Below, piece by piece: positions 10,934-22,545 of a stretch of 64,000 nt of DNA. The position numbers and the translations under genes are program-made. This DNA is from Ailurus styani (Eukaryota; Chordata; Mammalia; Carnivora; Ailuridae): contig LNAC01000336.1 of NCBI GenBank assembly GCA_002007465.1, positions 194,081-258,080 of the forward strand, read 5' to 3'. Positions within the stretch are counted from its first letter, which is position 1; each line of letters opens with the position of its first letter. The notes beneath the pieces were generated by a model. The model saw nothing but the letters and a program-made list of their open reading frames with translations, was not told where the DNA came from and did no database searches.

Positions 10934-11752
10934 TAGGGGTCCATGGTTGCTGTAGTGTCTGCCTCTCGCCCCGGTCAGGAAAGTGGGTGGTGATGAGTGT
11001 GATCACACATCAGTGCTCCACGCCTGGTGCTCAGAGGACAGTTGCCCACGTGGGCAGAATGCTTCCTCTTGTGCAGACATCCACTCGTGAGGGTCAGACC
11101 TTGCTCAAGGCTTTCTTCTTTAGAGCACGGCTCCTGCTTAGGTCAGCCACGGGACCATTGTGAGCAGCATCTTTCTCCCTGTGCTTCTAGGAGCCTCCAT
11201 TCGGGCTGATAAAGCCATGAGACTCTTATCTCTTGTGCACACTGGGTTTCTGAATGAGCTTTCCAAAGAAAAGTTTGAAAACTTCTGTTTGAGTCCACCA
11301 TTCTGCTTACTCTAAGTGGCAGAGTGACTCCTTTAATGTTGTCCCTTTCCAGGGTCACTCTTCTGTAGTCATAGGGAATTCAAGTTCCCCTTCCCAGCAG
11401 GCCTTTATTAAGCACTCCCCTCCCCCAGACTTTTTCTGTGCTTTCTTGCTTTATTTTATTTTATTTTATTTTAAGATGTTATTTATTTGACAGAGAGAGA
11501 CACAGCAAGAGAGGGAACACAGCGAGGGGAGAGGGAGAAGCAGGCTTCCTGCTGAGCAGGGAGCCTGATTCGGGGGCTCGATCCCAGGACCCTGGGATCA
11601 TGACCTGAGCTGAAGGCAGATGCTTAATGACTGAGCCACCCAGGCGCCCCTGTTGTCTTGTTTTAATTATGAAGCAAGAGTGTGGGTTTATATCCCAGGC
11701 ATTTAATCCTGGGTTCCCTATTGTGGAGACATGAAGATGACCTGAATCTGGC
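10934..11752. repeat. Copy 2 of 819-bp near-identical tandem duplication
   Basis: Matches 10114-10932 except at three bases. Downstream of 11752 the unique sequence continues 'tctcagcctggagcc', so this copy reads through at its right end, while copy 1 is continuous with the left flank. One copy is probably redundant. Confidence 0.95.
11451..11650 (-). mobile_element. CAN-SINE, antisense (in duplication copy 2)
   Basis: Identical to the SINE at 10631-10830 except for the 'ca' to 'tg' change at 11550-11551. It should be counted as one insertion when counting repeats. Confidence 0.93.
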
Positions 11753-13899
11753 TCTCAGCCTGGAGCCAAGCCCAGGAAAGACTCGAAGGACTTGGCAGAG
11801 TAAAGCCAGGCTGTCTCAAACCTAAAGATCCAGGAGCAAAAAGCAGATGCTTAGAACTATAAGCCACTGATTTTCTTTCTTTGTTTTTAATGCAGCATAA
11901 CTTCAGCAAAAGCTGACTAAGGAAAGCACTTAGTGTGTGTCAGACTCTGATCTGAATAATGGAGATACAGTATTGAACAAAACAAAATCTCTCCCCCAGA
12001 GAGATGATATTTTCCCTCCTGCATCCCCATTTCTCTCTCCCTCTCTCTCTCTGTCTCTCTCTCATCTTTTTCTCTGTGTGTAGCGTAACATACATTTGTC
12101 AGTGCTTTTCCATATGATGTGTGGAAATAGATGTGTTCACATGCCTTGGGACCTGCAAGGAAGGAGGCTCACTCATGTGTCAGGAATAGTTGACTCAGAA
12201 CAGGAGAGGAAACACAAGCAGTGGAAACACAGAGTAAGTTTCTAGCTAGGTCGGAAACTGGCCTGGGCTTCTTCCTCTCTCTCTCTTTTTCCTCCCTCTT
12301 AGCTTGCCACCAAGTATCTTTTCACAGTCTTCTGACTTGGGAGGTCACTCAGGGAAATTCCCAGGGCAAGAGACCAATAAAGATTTTCCCATTTAAGATG
12401 TTCTCGAAGTGGTCCTCTCTCCTTCCCATGACCGCGAGAGCAGCAGCAGCAGCTGCCGTCAGAAATCGCAGTGACATCTTCCATTTCAGGGCAAAGTGCT
12501 CCCAAGCTGGCTGCCCTACTTGCAGCAGCCTGGGGATACCAGCATTACTGGTTTCTTACCAGGTAAAAGAAAAACCTTTGCTTCATACAAATGCCTTGAC
12601 CTTACAGGGTCTTCACAGATGAAGGATTTGCTCCCAGGAAGCTGGGTCCGTGCATAGCGTGTCCCTTGCAAACACCTGCACGCCCTGCGACTCCCTCTGC
12701 TCCTCCAGCAGGTATCAGCCCACTTGTCTTTGTTTACAGTTTCAGAAATGGCACATGTCGCCCATGACAGTGCCATCCTTGGTGCCCTCTTAGAAAGCAC
12801 CTAGGCTGACTGAAGACAATTATGTAAACACGGTTTCTGTAGTTAGAATTCTGTCTTCCTCACACTTCAAAATACTTAAAACACATGGAGGTTTATCTCT
12901 GTCTCTGTCAAGCATACTCTACAACTGTTTCTACATAGATTCCCTTATTTCATCTTTTAACTGTCTTGTCATGTAGGTCAAACGGAATTTATTTTGCAAT
13001 TTGTGAATGTGCCCAGAAAGTTCCAGGAGCTGGCCAAAGGCCACATAGCCATAGAACACAGTCTTCGAATAGAAACCTGTTTCCAACCCAGTTGTATTTT
13101 TACCATTTTAAAATGCTTAGCAACCATCTCTTACATTTTATGAATATCTGAAGACGTTAACATTTTTTTAAAAAGAGTTTCTCAAAAGAGAGAATTGATG
13201 TTTTATGGGTCAAGGACAACACTGAACACCCTCCCCGGTACAGAATGCCAAGAATGCACTTGATCAGGGTTGAAAATAAAAACATGGAAAGGTACAACCC
13301 CAACCTGGATGGTTGCAACCCAGTCTTAGATTTTTGTTCTGGGTGTCTAGTTTACAACCTGATGCACAGGGAATACTGACCACATTTTTCTTGAGCAAGT
13401 AAATGCATAAATGTATGAATAAGTTTTCTAATCTAACAACTCGTTGTGGTAGGTAAGTGCAATCCAAGCATGTGGGCTACATACCCAAGAAAAATAAGCT
13501 GCTACTTGAAAAAGGGCAAACACCCTTCTCTAAGAAGACAAAGGCCTCCAAGCAGTGATTCCCACCAGCCTCTCTACTTCATACTGTCTCCCCAGCATCA
13601 GCAACCTATCAAAATGCCATTTTCTGTGATCAGTGGTGACCACTCTTTTGGGGAGGTGCAGTGGGGCCTCTTTCCTCCTCCTCTTCAGCTCCGTCACTAC
13701 CACCGCCAGAGTTCATGAGACACAAGTCTGTCATGGCGAGCCTTCCCCACACGGCTGGCCGGAGCTTGTGAATGGCTGCTGCCAGCGGTGAATGTTGTGC
13801 TCCAGTATCTGGTGGGAATGGCAACGTAGAATTTTTGCCTACTCTGGACCCTTTGGCAAGCACTGTTCAGACTACAGACGATGCTCTGCTGCGTTTGCT
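11753..13899. other. Unique non-coding sequence, relatively GC-rich in places
   Basis: Includes a (CT)n-rich tract near 12027-12063 and a patch of CAG/CTG-type triplets at about 12438-12455 ('gagcagcagcagcagctgcc'). Open frames of 60-133 codons exist on both strands but lack motifs or a convincing splice pattern. The CpG content is too low for a CpG island. Confidence 0.4.
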
Positions 13900-14919
13900 G
13901 ATCCTCCTCAGTGGTTCTGAGCCCAGCAGAGTTAGTGGGTTGAGAGTGAGCTGGAATGCCCAGATGCCGGCTCAGTCCCTGCCATTTACTAGACATTGCC
14001 CTGTGTGCAGCCAGTGGGCCTCTCAGACTGAGTTTAAGGAAAACTTTTTTTCCCCCCCACTTAAATGTAAAACTGTATTTAAATGCAAAATAAAAGTGCT
14101 ATATGGTGAAGATCTATGTATGTGGCAGGCAGTTTTAATTTTGAAATTTACGGTCCTTATAATATCCTAAAATGAGGGGCTTCCATTTTACAGAAGAAGA
14201 AACAGAGGGTTCTTGTAGAAGGCTTTCCCAACTCTGGAATGTTTGGCTGTAGTGATCATGGTCTTCCATTTACTGAAAATATGACTCAACTAAGAAACGT
14301 CGGTATTTCTCCACTGAAAGCTGATCGAAGCCAGATTGTTCAGTTTGACAATTCCAGACCGTCCTCAACGGTCAAAAGCTTCCATGCTTCGGAACATTTT
14401 GTGATGTTTTCCTGGCTCTCTAATCTGTATTCCTGGCTCTGGCTACTCCAATTTCTTTATTGTGCCTTCCTCTTCCCAATTAAATCCAAACATTTTCTAA
14501 GCCCCTTCCCACAACTTACCTTCTTCCTTAAACCTACGCAGGATAACACCTAGTCTGGGCTCTTAAAACAAATGTGCCAAGAGAACTCAGCTAATCCCAC
14601 TAACATCCTGTTGTTTAAGTTGTTTCTTAGAATTGCCCTCGGTTTATGTGTTTCTTCACAGTTTCCAAACTAAACTCTAAACTCTGAAGAGTAGGGGAAA
14701 TAACTTTGAAAAAAGCTTCCTCAACACTTGGCAGAGCACTCCCAATTTTAGACAGGCTTACTGAATAAATTATTTATCTGGACATATCTTGATGGATTTT
14801 TCTCAGAAAGTTACCATCTTTAACTCTTCTTTGGTGACTCCTAATTACTCCCTAAAGCTGTTTAATAGTAATACTCTGTATAAAATTATTTACACCATTG
14901 CTTAACTCAAGCTCACAAT
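13900..14919. other. Non-coding sequence with possible MIR and L2 relics
   Basis: Around 13905-14035, phrases such as 'gctcagtccctgccatttac' loosely follow a MIR core. Around 14420-14580 the CT-rich 'ggctctggctactccaattt' text loosely follows an L2 3' region. Both are weak. No gene seen. Confidence 0.3.
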
Positions 14920-14924
14920 CAACC

Positions 14925-14985
14925 CAGAAGGCATCTATTGTTATCCCTGTTTTGCAGATGAAAAACAAGTCTAGGGCTAACTGGA
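14925..14985 (-). mobile_element. MIR fragment, antisense
   Basis: The text 'attgttatccctgttttgca' followed by 'gatgaaaaacaagtctag' matches the reverse complement of the MIR core ('cattttacagatgaggaaac'). It is a short fragment. Confidence 0.45.
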
Positions 14986-15298
14986 GTGGGCGAGGGTAAG
15001 CAGAGTTAACGGAGAAAATAGGAACTGGAAAAGAAGACTTCTGATGTCGAGTGTAGACTATTCCTGACCCTGCATGATAACCTTCCTACCTTCCACTGTA
15101 TTGTACTTAGCGCGAAGCTGTAGTCTATTTGTCCTTTTACATCATAGGTTCTCTAAAGATAGCGATCATTGTATGCATATTAGCATAATAAAAAAGTGAT
15201 TTACAATGACTTACCAGACGCTACAAATTTCCTAGTGAGAAAGGCCTAGTGAATCCAGGATTTCTATTTTTGAGAAGTGAAGCCATTCTACTTTTTTT

Positions 15299-15488
15299 TT
15301 TTTAAAGATTTTATTTACTTATTTGACAGAGTGAGAGATCACAAGTAGGCAGAGAGGCAGGCAGAGAAAGAGGAGGAAGCTGGCTCCCCGCTGAGCAGGA
15401 AGCCCGATGCGGGCCTTGATTCCAGGACCCTGAGATCATGACCTGAGCTGAAGGCAGAGGCTTGAACTACTAAGCCACCCAGGCGCCC
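15299..15488 (-). mobile_element. CAN-SINE, antisense, mustelid-type
   Basis: Poly-T then 'aaagattttatttacttatt', 'cacaagtaggcagagaggca', 'gatcatgacctgagctgaag' and 'agccacccaggcgcc'. The target-site duplication 'ccattctactttttt' is seen at about 15283-15297 and again from 15489. A young copy. Confidence 0.93.
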
Positions 15489-15982
15489 CCATTCTACTTT
15501 TTTGTGCTGAACAGGATTACAAGAAATGTCTTCTGACGAGCTTGGTAGGGCATGGCTACCCCGGAAAGCTCATGTGTCATCTGCTAGTTATGACTTTGAG
15601 ACTTGAAACCATCCTTTTGTGTCCTGGTCCCTCTTCCCTTTATTAAGGTGCAGCTCACCTGTGAGGATGCATTATCATTCCTTCGAGCCCATCTGTCAGC
15701 TCACTGAAGTGCAAAGGCTCTTTGTACTCATATGTAGTATATTCAGTGAACCACTGGAAAATTACAGGACTCAATAAAACCCACATGTCCCTGAATTCAG
15801 TGGATGCTTTACAGTTTTCAATTTGCCGCACCCATTATTTCTTACAGTTGTGTTCAGGGTTATGCAATTTGATCACATTATACATTTAAAATTTTCTCAC
15901 TGACCCCATCCTTATTTGATATGCCAAAGATAAAATGTTTTCAAGTGCCATTTAGTATTAATGGCATCTGAGAAGCAATAAA

Positions 15983-16030
15983 ATGTGTGTGTGTGTGTGT
16001 GCGCGCGTGCGTGTGCGTGCGTGCATGTGT
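15983..16030. repeat. (TG)n with CG interruptions
   Basis: Nine TG-type units followed by 'gcgcgcgtgcgtgtgcgtgc' and 'gtgcatgtgt'. An alternating purine-pyrimidine tract of about 48 bases containing several CpG; such sequence readily adopts left-handed Z-DNA. Confidence 0.9.
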
Positions 16031-16270
16031 TCAAAGGTTTTTTTGGTTTTTGTGGGCTCTTTGTGGAGGTGGGTGGGTAAAGTGGAATATACCACAATAC
16101 CGTTCCAAAAGATCATTTTCTGAGTTAATCAGGATTTCGGAAATTTAATTTGAACCACGTTTTTTTATCAAATGCAACTAAGCAAATGATATGAATCAAT
16201 AAAATATATTTTAAAAGGTAAATAAAAAAATTAAAAGGTAAATATGTTAATTTGTTTAAAAATATTTCTT

Positions 16271-16765
16271 GGATCACTGTCATCCAGTGGGACTAGAGTG
16301 TGAGCCAAGCCACATACCCATTTACATTTTCAAAACCATATTTTAAAAAGGTAAATAATTTTAATAATATAGTTTATTTCCCTCCATATATCTAAAATAT
16401 TATTTCAGTGTATCCAATATAAAGTTGTTGGGATATTTGACATTCTTTTTCTTTTTACTGTCTTAAAAATAGAGTGTGCATTTCCACTTAAAAACACATC
16501 TCAATTTGGAGTAGCTACCTAGTGGTATGCTGGAGCTAGCTTGCACTGGATTGCCAGAGCTGATTGTTAAATTTTCAGAATTTCATGACCTGCTTGGTTC
16601 GCAGATTAAAATTGGGCACTGGGAGAATATTCATTCTACAGATAACAATCAACCATTGCAGTTTGACAGGTTGAGGGGAAGAGGGGCGGCTGATTGTTAA
16701 ATATTCAAAAACACACCACTGCTCAATAGCCACTGTGGCTAGTAGCTACCATGTTGGACAGTGCA
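16271..16765 (+). mobile_element. hAT-type DNA transposon fossil with internal insertion
   Basis: The left part ('ctgtcatccagtgggactag', 'gtgagccaagccacata', 'aattttaataatatagttta', 'cacatctcaatttggagtag') and right end ('gctcaatagccactgtggct', 'ttggacagtgc') follow one common mammalian non-autonomous hAT consensus. The stretch at about 16515-16705 does not belong to it and carries the phrase 'gctgattgttaaat' near both ends, suggesting a second element lodged inside. Family names are not assigned. Confidence 0.5.
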
Positions 16766-16966
16766 TTCTTAGATAATAAATTACTGGATAAAATTATTTA
16801 ATTCTGATGCTTAACAGGTACCCCTGTTAGATGTGTTTCTTAAGCACGTTTAGAAATCTTTAATTTATTCTAAGTGTGGTGACAGAATGGCACTTCTCAC
16901 AGTAGATACCACTTGGAGAAATACCAGGAGAAAGGACAAAAACAGTGACAAAGACCTATTAGTTTT

Positions 16967-17163
16967 TTTGTTTTGTTTTGTTTTTAAGATTTTTATTTAT
17001 TTGACAGAGACAGAAAGAGAGGAACACAAGCAGGGAGAGTGGGAGAGGGAGAAGCAGGCTTCCTGCTGAGCTGGGAGCCTGACACGGGGCTTGATCCCAA
17101 GACCCTGGGATCATGACCTGAGCCGAAAGCAGACCCCTAATGACTGAGCCACCCAGATGCCCC
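16967..17163 (-). mobile_element. CAN-SINE, antisense
   Basis: (TTTTG)n tail remnant, 'taagatttttatttatttga', 'gggagagggagaagcaggct', 'gatcatgacctgagccgaaa' and the end 'gccacccagatgcccc'. The 13-bp duplication 'acctattagtttt' flanks it at 16954-16966 and 17167-17179. Confidence 0.92.
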
Positions 17164-17179
17164 AGAACCTATTAGTTTT

Positions 17180-17610
17180 GACACCCTGTAGCATAACTGC
17201 CCTCTCTTCCATCCATTTCCACATGGGCTTGTGGTTGGAGAAAGGTTTGCTTCTTCTGGACTTAAGAATGGGTCTAGTTGTGAATGCTGGTATTGATAAG
17301 GAGAGGACTAGGAAGAGGAATTAACATGAAAACATGAGATTTCTTATAGATATGAGTCCCAATTTTGTTTTATGAGAAAGGAGAGTTTATATTAAGATAT
17401 TAGTTTATATATTTAAACCTCATTAAGGATTATTAAATGTTATCTTTTAAAAAGCCCATAATTCCTTTGGTTATCTACTGTACTTCTAATACATTAAATT
17501 TAAGTAATTAAATCTAATTTTAGTGGAGCAGGATCATGGGGTAGGCACTCTAGGATGTTTTATTATAAAAGTCTCTGATGTCTATAAGAAATATATACAC
17601 TTCCATAAAA
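17180..17610. other. AT-rich non-coding sequence
   Basis: Nothing recognisable beyond AT-rich sequence. No gene, exon or repeat family supported. Confidence 0.4.
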
Positions 17611-17611
17611 A

Positions 17612-17820
17612 CCACAATAGCTTACTTTTATTGGGTATGTAACTATATGCCAGGCATTTCAAATATTTATTTCAATTGATTTACACAGTGATTCTCAGTG
17701 GTAGATATTATACAGATTTTAGAGAGTAGGACACTGAAGCGCAGGAAAGTTAGTGGGTTCAAAGTCAGCCATCTGGTAAACGGTGGACCTGAACAATGAA
17801 CTAAGGTCTTGCATATTTCA
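17612..17820 (-). mobile_element. MIR SINE, antisense
   Basis: Nearly full-length order of the reverse-complement MIR: 'tatgccaggcatttcaaata', 'attgatttacacagtgattc', 'gagagtaggacactgaagcg', then 'cagccatctggtaaacggtg'. These correspond to the tail-side 'gtgccaggcact' and the core 'gaggaaactgaggc'. Confidence 0.65.
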
Positions 17821-18164
17821 AAATCTCTGGGATTTCCTCTAGGTCAGACTAACTTCCTTAGAACTTTAAGTCCACTCTGTATTTTTCTTAGTGGGGAGAT
17901 GGGACTAAAGCCAGGCTGGAATTATCATGACCTTAGAAATAGTAAAGGCTCTTTGGTTTAAATGGTGAGGGATGGTAGGGAACGGAGGCAAGTTACAAGC
18001 TCAGACATGTCTATCAGAATATGAGCTTTATTGTGTTCACTTGGCTAACGGTAGTACGTATGCCAAAGCTAATGTACTATGTGTACTATATACATGTAGG
18101 TAGTGTGCTTGCATAGAAAAACAGCAACAAAAACCCAATTACACCAAAACCTTTATTCTCTAGG

Positions 18165-18400
18165 AATAATAATGGAAGGTGGCATTTTCTGAGCACTTGC
18201 CACAGACTAGGCCCTATTCTAGGTGCATCCTTGTATTGGTTCATGCACTTTTCACAAGAATTCTATGAGGTAGGTACAATAAATATTTTCACTTTATAGA
18301 TAGGGAAAGCTGAGGCACATAAAAAACAAGACACTTTTTCATGTTAAGACTAAATAGCTGAAGGGAGATGTAAACCCAGGCAAGCTGGGTCCACAGTGAA
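18165..18400 (-). mobile_element. MIR SINE, antisense, well preserved
   Basis: Shows 'tctgagcacttgccacagac', 'aagaattctatgaggtaggt', 'atagggaaagctgaggcaca' and 'tgtaaacccaggcaagctgg', in the right order and spacing for MIR. Among the better preserved MIRs in this window. Confidence 0.75.
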
Positions 18401-20350
18401 TAGTCCCAGCTACCACAACATATGTCTGTCTCATTGATGAGATGGCAGACAAGTCACAGACACCTCAAATTATAATAAACGGTGAACATATTGCTCTACA
18501 GTGACTTTGAAAAAGAGATGTATATAATACCATGCATCAGTTTAGTATGAACTTGCCAAATTATAAATAAAAAATTCTAATAAAACCCCGAATTCATGGA
18601 TATAGAGAACAGATTGGTAGTTGCCTGAGGTGGAGGAGGGAGGTTGGTGAAATGAGTAAAGGAGGTAAAGAGGTAAAAATTTCCAGTTATAAAATGAATA
18701 AGTCAAGGGGATATAATGTACAGAAGAAAAATAAATGAGTGTGGAAGGAGAAATCACTTTCTACTCTCAAAGTATGGAAGATAGAGGTGTTGGAATTTAA
18801 ACAGGCCATTAAAGGAAAAGTGGGATTTGCACACACCGGGTACCTGGACAGTATTTTCTCGCTAAAGAAAACAGTATGAGCAAAGACATGAGAAACACAG
18901 TTAAGTCAATATATGGTACTAATAATTTTGGAAATACGCAAATGGTCAATAGCAGTGGAAAGGTAGTTACAAGTGAGAGCAGGCTTATGTCTCTCTCCTG
19001 AGCCATGGGGAATTCAGTTATCCACGGGAGATGCCTATTCATGGAACCTCCATCATGGACGCCATGAGGATATTAACACCTTCCCTGAGGTGTTAAATTC
19101 CAGCTTGCTAGAAGACCAGTAACGCTAACATATTGCAGGGGAAGATGAATAACTGATCTAGCAAAGTGTCAGGAGGGAAAGAAGGAGAATACGGTTGTTC
19201 AAGGGTGGGAAGTGTGGTGTATTCTCCTGAGGACTGTAGGAAAGCCTTCACAGGCTACGTTGTGTTTAGAGAACTGCATCCATGTTGTTTAGAGCATCAT
19301 AAATTAGGTGATGAAGAACAGTGGGAGATCAGATTAGTAAGGCCGGTTGAAGTCATGGTGTGGAGAATGTCCCATGCAGTTTTTCAGTAGGCAGCCCTGA
19401 AGAGTTTTGAGGTCCAGGGCGAAAATTTTCACTTTTTCGCTTCAGGAAAATACATCTGACAGTTGCAAGTGGGATAAAGTATAGTAGAGGGATCTGTGGG
19501 CTGGGGTTCACGTTGCTGATTATTGTAGATGATTGAGGTAGACATAATGACGTCCTGAAATAGGATAGTGACAATCGATGTGGAAGGAAGAGGCTGTGTG
19601 AAAGTGCTTTGGTACTGACAGAAATTGCTGAGTATAATGAGGAAAACCCCCAGACCTGAGAGCAGGGGAAATGACAAGATCAAAGTCAAATAACTTACCA
19701 CTTCTCTTGTTCGCTCTTGCATCCACTGATAGGTGCTGAGATTCAGAGAAAACAGAAATGATGAAAATTTAGGAGTTTAGGGAGAGCTGATAGTATTTGT
19801 AAGATGACCCTTCTTTTGAGTGGGTGGAAAGAAATTTGATGATTTGGAGTTGGGGACAGAGAAAGGCATTCTCCCAGCATACACTATGGGAATAAATTAA
19901 AATATTCACTTCTTAAAAGGTGGTATCACTCTACAAACTAGCAGAAATACTACAGAAAGTAAGATTCATTTTTTTCCATTGGCCTAATGCAGACATCCAG
20001 ATATTTCTAAGTATAGACCTCATATATAGATAAACTAGGTATCAGTATTTCTCAAATTATCTGTGGTAAGGAGCTCTTTCATGAAAAAAAAATTCCTCTT
20101 ATCAGTGCTCTAAATTCCTATAGAAATAAAATGAATAAAAATACTGACATATACAAATTGATAGAGGTGCTCATTATCTCTAGAGTAGCAATCATAATAC
20201 AATATATAAATGTATCAAATTAGCGTGATATGCACCTTAAATGTACACAATATTTTATGTCATATTTTTCAATGGAAACTGGCATATCAATACAGATCCT
20301 AGTTTTAAAATTTTATTCAACAAATGTAAGATTATTCTATCAAACTGATA
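18401..20350. other. Non-coding sequence, possible old unclassified repeat
   Basis: The part 18780-19740 contains phrases ('gtatgagcaaagacatgaga', 'atcagattagtaaggccggt') reminiscent of a widespread old mammalian repeat that I cannot name with confidence. Open frames on both strands there are short and without motifs. Confidence 0.3.
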
Positions 20351-20360
20351 GAATAGTATC

Positions 20361-20549
20361 TTTTTTTTTTAAAGATTTATTTTGAGAATGAGAGGGCATG
20401 AGCAGGGGGAGGGACAGAAGGAGAGAGAATTTCCAACAGACTCTCCACTGAGGGCGGAGTCCAATGCAGGGCTTGATCTCAGTACTCTGAGATCACGACC
20501 TGAGCCAAAATCAAGAATCAGACCTTCACTGATTGAGGCGCCCAGGTGC
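20361..20549 (-). mobile_element. Older CAN-SINE, antisense
   Basis: Poly-T, 'aaagatttattttgagaatg', 'agcagggggagggacag', 'gatctcagtactctgagatc', and an end reading 'tgattgaggcgcccaggtgc'. More diverged than its neighbours, so from an earlier amplification wave. Confidence 0.85.
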
Positions 20550-20929
20550 TGTAGTAGAACAGTTTCTAAATGTCTGTTTTCAGTTGCTGAGCTTGTCTCA
20601 TTGTACCAGTAACAAACAGCTCAAACACCAGCATCATCTATACTGCCTATGCATCAAGAAGCCAGTCTGGGTGTTCATTTCCACGATACGATTTCAGGAA
20701 GGCTCAGAAATTCTCCTTTCTTTCTTGGAAATCCTCCAGTTCTATTTTGCCCATCCTGCATATTTGGTATATGTGTGTGTGGGGGTGTACTTAAACATTT
20801 TTATCTTCTGTATTTTTTGACAATTAAGTGAAAAATGCACAGACATTTGCAATGGGCTTTGTGCTACCTTTATACATACCTTCCTGAGAACTGAACCAAT
20901 AGACCAAATGGAAAGCAAATCAGTGCCAC

Positions 20930-21215
20930 TACTCTGTATAAACCCACAACCTAAGCCTGTGTTGCTTGTTCACCATCCTCTAAATTCTCTTTTGGTCTTT
21001 TCCTTCTTAGGCCAATTTCATTTAGCAATGTCTTACTCCTTCCCCCACTTAATGGAATTGTATCCTTCGATGCTGAAATCCAGTCCTGGCTCCTTCAGTA
21101 ATCTTCCCTGACCATTGCAGCCCATAGTAACTCCATCCTCCTCTGACATTTTTGGATTCATTGACTGTACTCTAGTTTAGTATTATTTATAACTTAATGC
21201 CGAGTGTCTCTTCTT
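20930..21215 (+). mobile_element. L2-like LINE 3' fragment
   Basis: CT-rich text with 'ctggctccttcagtaatctt', 'ccctgaccattgcagcccat' and 'ttgactgtactctagtttag' follows the order of the L2 3' end ('gaagccttccctgacc...'). Decayed and partial. Confidence 0.4.
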
Positions 21216-21529
21216 GCTGGGGTATTTTTTCTCTATTTTAAAATGTTTTATACATTATTTAAGCATATTTGTCTTATTTTCTTTTTCCATAAATACAGGT
21301 GGACAGAGAAACAGCATGAAGGATGAAACAAGCACCTTTATAACAACCCCCAGGTAAGAAAAAAACAAAACAAAACCAGACAGTATCCAAGAAGCCCCCT
21401 GGGTGCTTCCGTAAGTACCTCCTCCTACTTCTATTCCAGGGATAACTGTTACCCTGACCTTTGTGATGATTATTCTTTGCTTTTCTGGGATAGCTTTTTC
21501 ACCTAGGAAAATATGTACAAAAGAATTCA

Positions 21530-21531
21530 TA

Positions 21532-21571
<40 letters not shown>

Positions 21572-21581
21572 GCACATGCAC
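21530..21581. repeat. (CA)n microsatellite
   Basis: 'acacacacca' followed by a CA array ending 'acgcacgcacatgca', with one imperfect unit near the left end. It lies inside the old L1. Confidence 0.93.
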
Positions 21582-22159
21582 TTAAGTATTATGTATATAT
21601 TTTAAAGTATCAATATGTACACATGCATATGTATTCCTGATACTGTTATGTAAATATATATACATAGGTGTGTATGTATGTATATATAGTATAGTTTTGC
21701 CTGTTACAAAGTTAATAGAAATGGAATTATGCTGTATGTATTATTTCCTCACCATTATATTGTTTATTTCCTCAACATTATATTAACTATATTTATTCAT
21801 GTTGATTGGAGTGGCTTCCATCATTCACTTTCAATACTCTATAGAATCTCTTTGTGTGAATACATTATAGTTTGTTCCCTGTTATATTGTGGATGGATTT
21901 TTTATTATTCCTAAAATTTTGTTGTTGTGAACAAGGATTCTGTAGACCTGTGAGCAATTTCTCCAGGTACACATGTGATGTACACTGATAATGACCTGAG
22001 TATATACCCACGGGGAGAATTGTGGGATTGCCGAGAACTGGCATGTTCCCTTTACTAGGCAATATCAAACTTTGACCGCGTTGGTTGTGCCAATATATAC
22101 CTCTTCCAGCAGTGTGTGACAGCCCCACTGATGCATGTGCAAGCCATCACTTGATATTG

Positions 22160-22545
22160 TAGACATTACTAGCGCCCGCCAGGATTTTCACTTCATTTCT
22201 TTCTTGAGGAACAATGGGGCTGATTACACTTCCTCAACTCTTCTAAGGTAGCCAAAATCAAGTGACTTAGTTTGCCTTTGCTTTGGACAATAAGGTTCAT
22301 TTCTGGGTGGAAGAATTTACGTCCTTTTAGGTAATTTTCCACATCCCTCCCCTGCTGCAGTGATTCCAGATGGCAGTATCATAAAATGGTGAGACTTCTT
22401 TTAGCCTCATCCCCAAGTTGTTATTTGCACAATCCCGTCAATCTCCTGTGTTGGCCTTAGCTTGTGATTGAGAAATCATCTTTTATTGTTTGAAGCCAGA
22501 AGATTAAAAAAAAATTACTGCTTAGCCTAGCCCATTCTGGTTTGA
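22160..22545 (+). mobile_element. Insert in old L1, possibly a MaLR-type LTR
   Basis: The L1 consensus phrase 'acttggtattgtcag' is split here: 'cacttgatattgt' lies at about 22149-22161 and 'gttgtcagactttataattt' resumes at about 22555. The intervening 390 bases are foreign and end with 'attgtttgaagccagaagat', similar to the polyA region of MaLR LTRs. The class is a guess; the interruption itself is visible. Confidence 0.4.

Noticed and set aside
12420..12720. Possible CpG-island promoter
   Set aside because: GC is moderately raised and a few CpGs occur, but far fewer than an island would have, and no transcript structure follows.
18780..19740. Purine-rich block with several overlapping minus-strand frames
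   Set aside because: Looks like an old mammalian repeat also echoed near 26.1-26.9 kb and 3.1-3.4 kb; I could not name it, and the frames have no motifs, so no gene call was made.
21299..21353. 55-bp exon-like segment with 'ataaatacag' and 'ccccaggtaaga'
   Set aside because: The surrounding text ('tttataacaacccccaggta', 'gataactgttaccctgacct') looks like the edge of the old antisense LINE, so the splice-like signals are probably coincidental.
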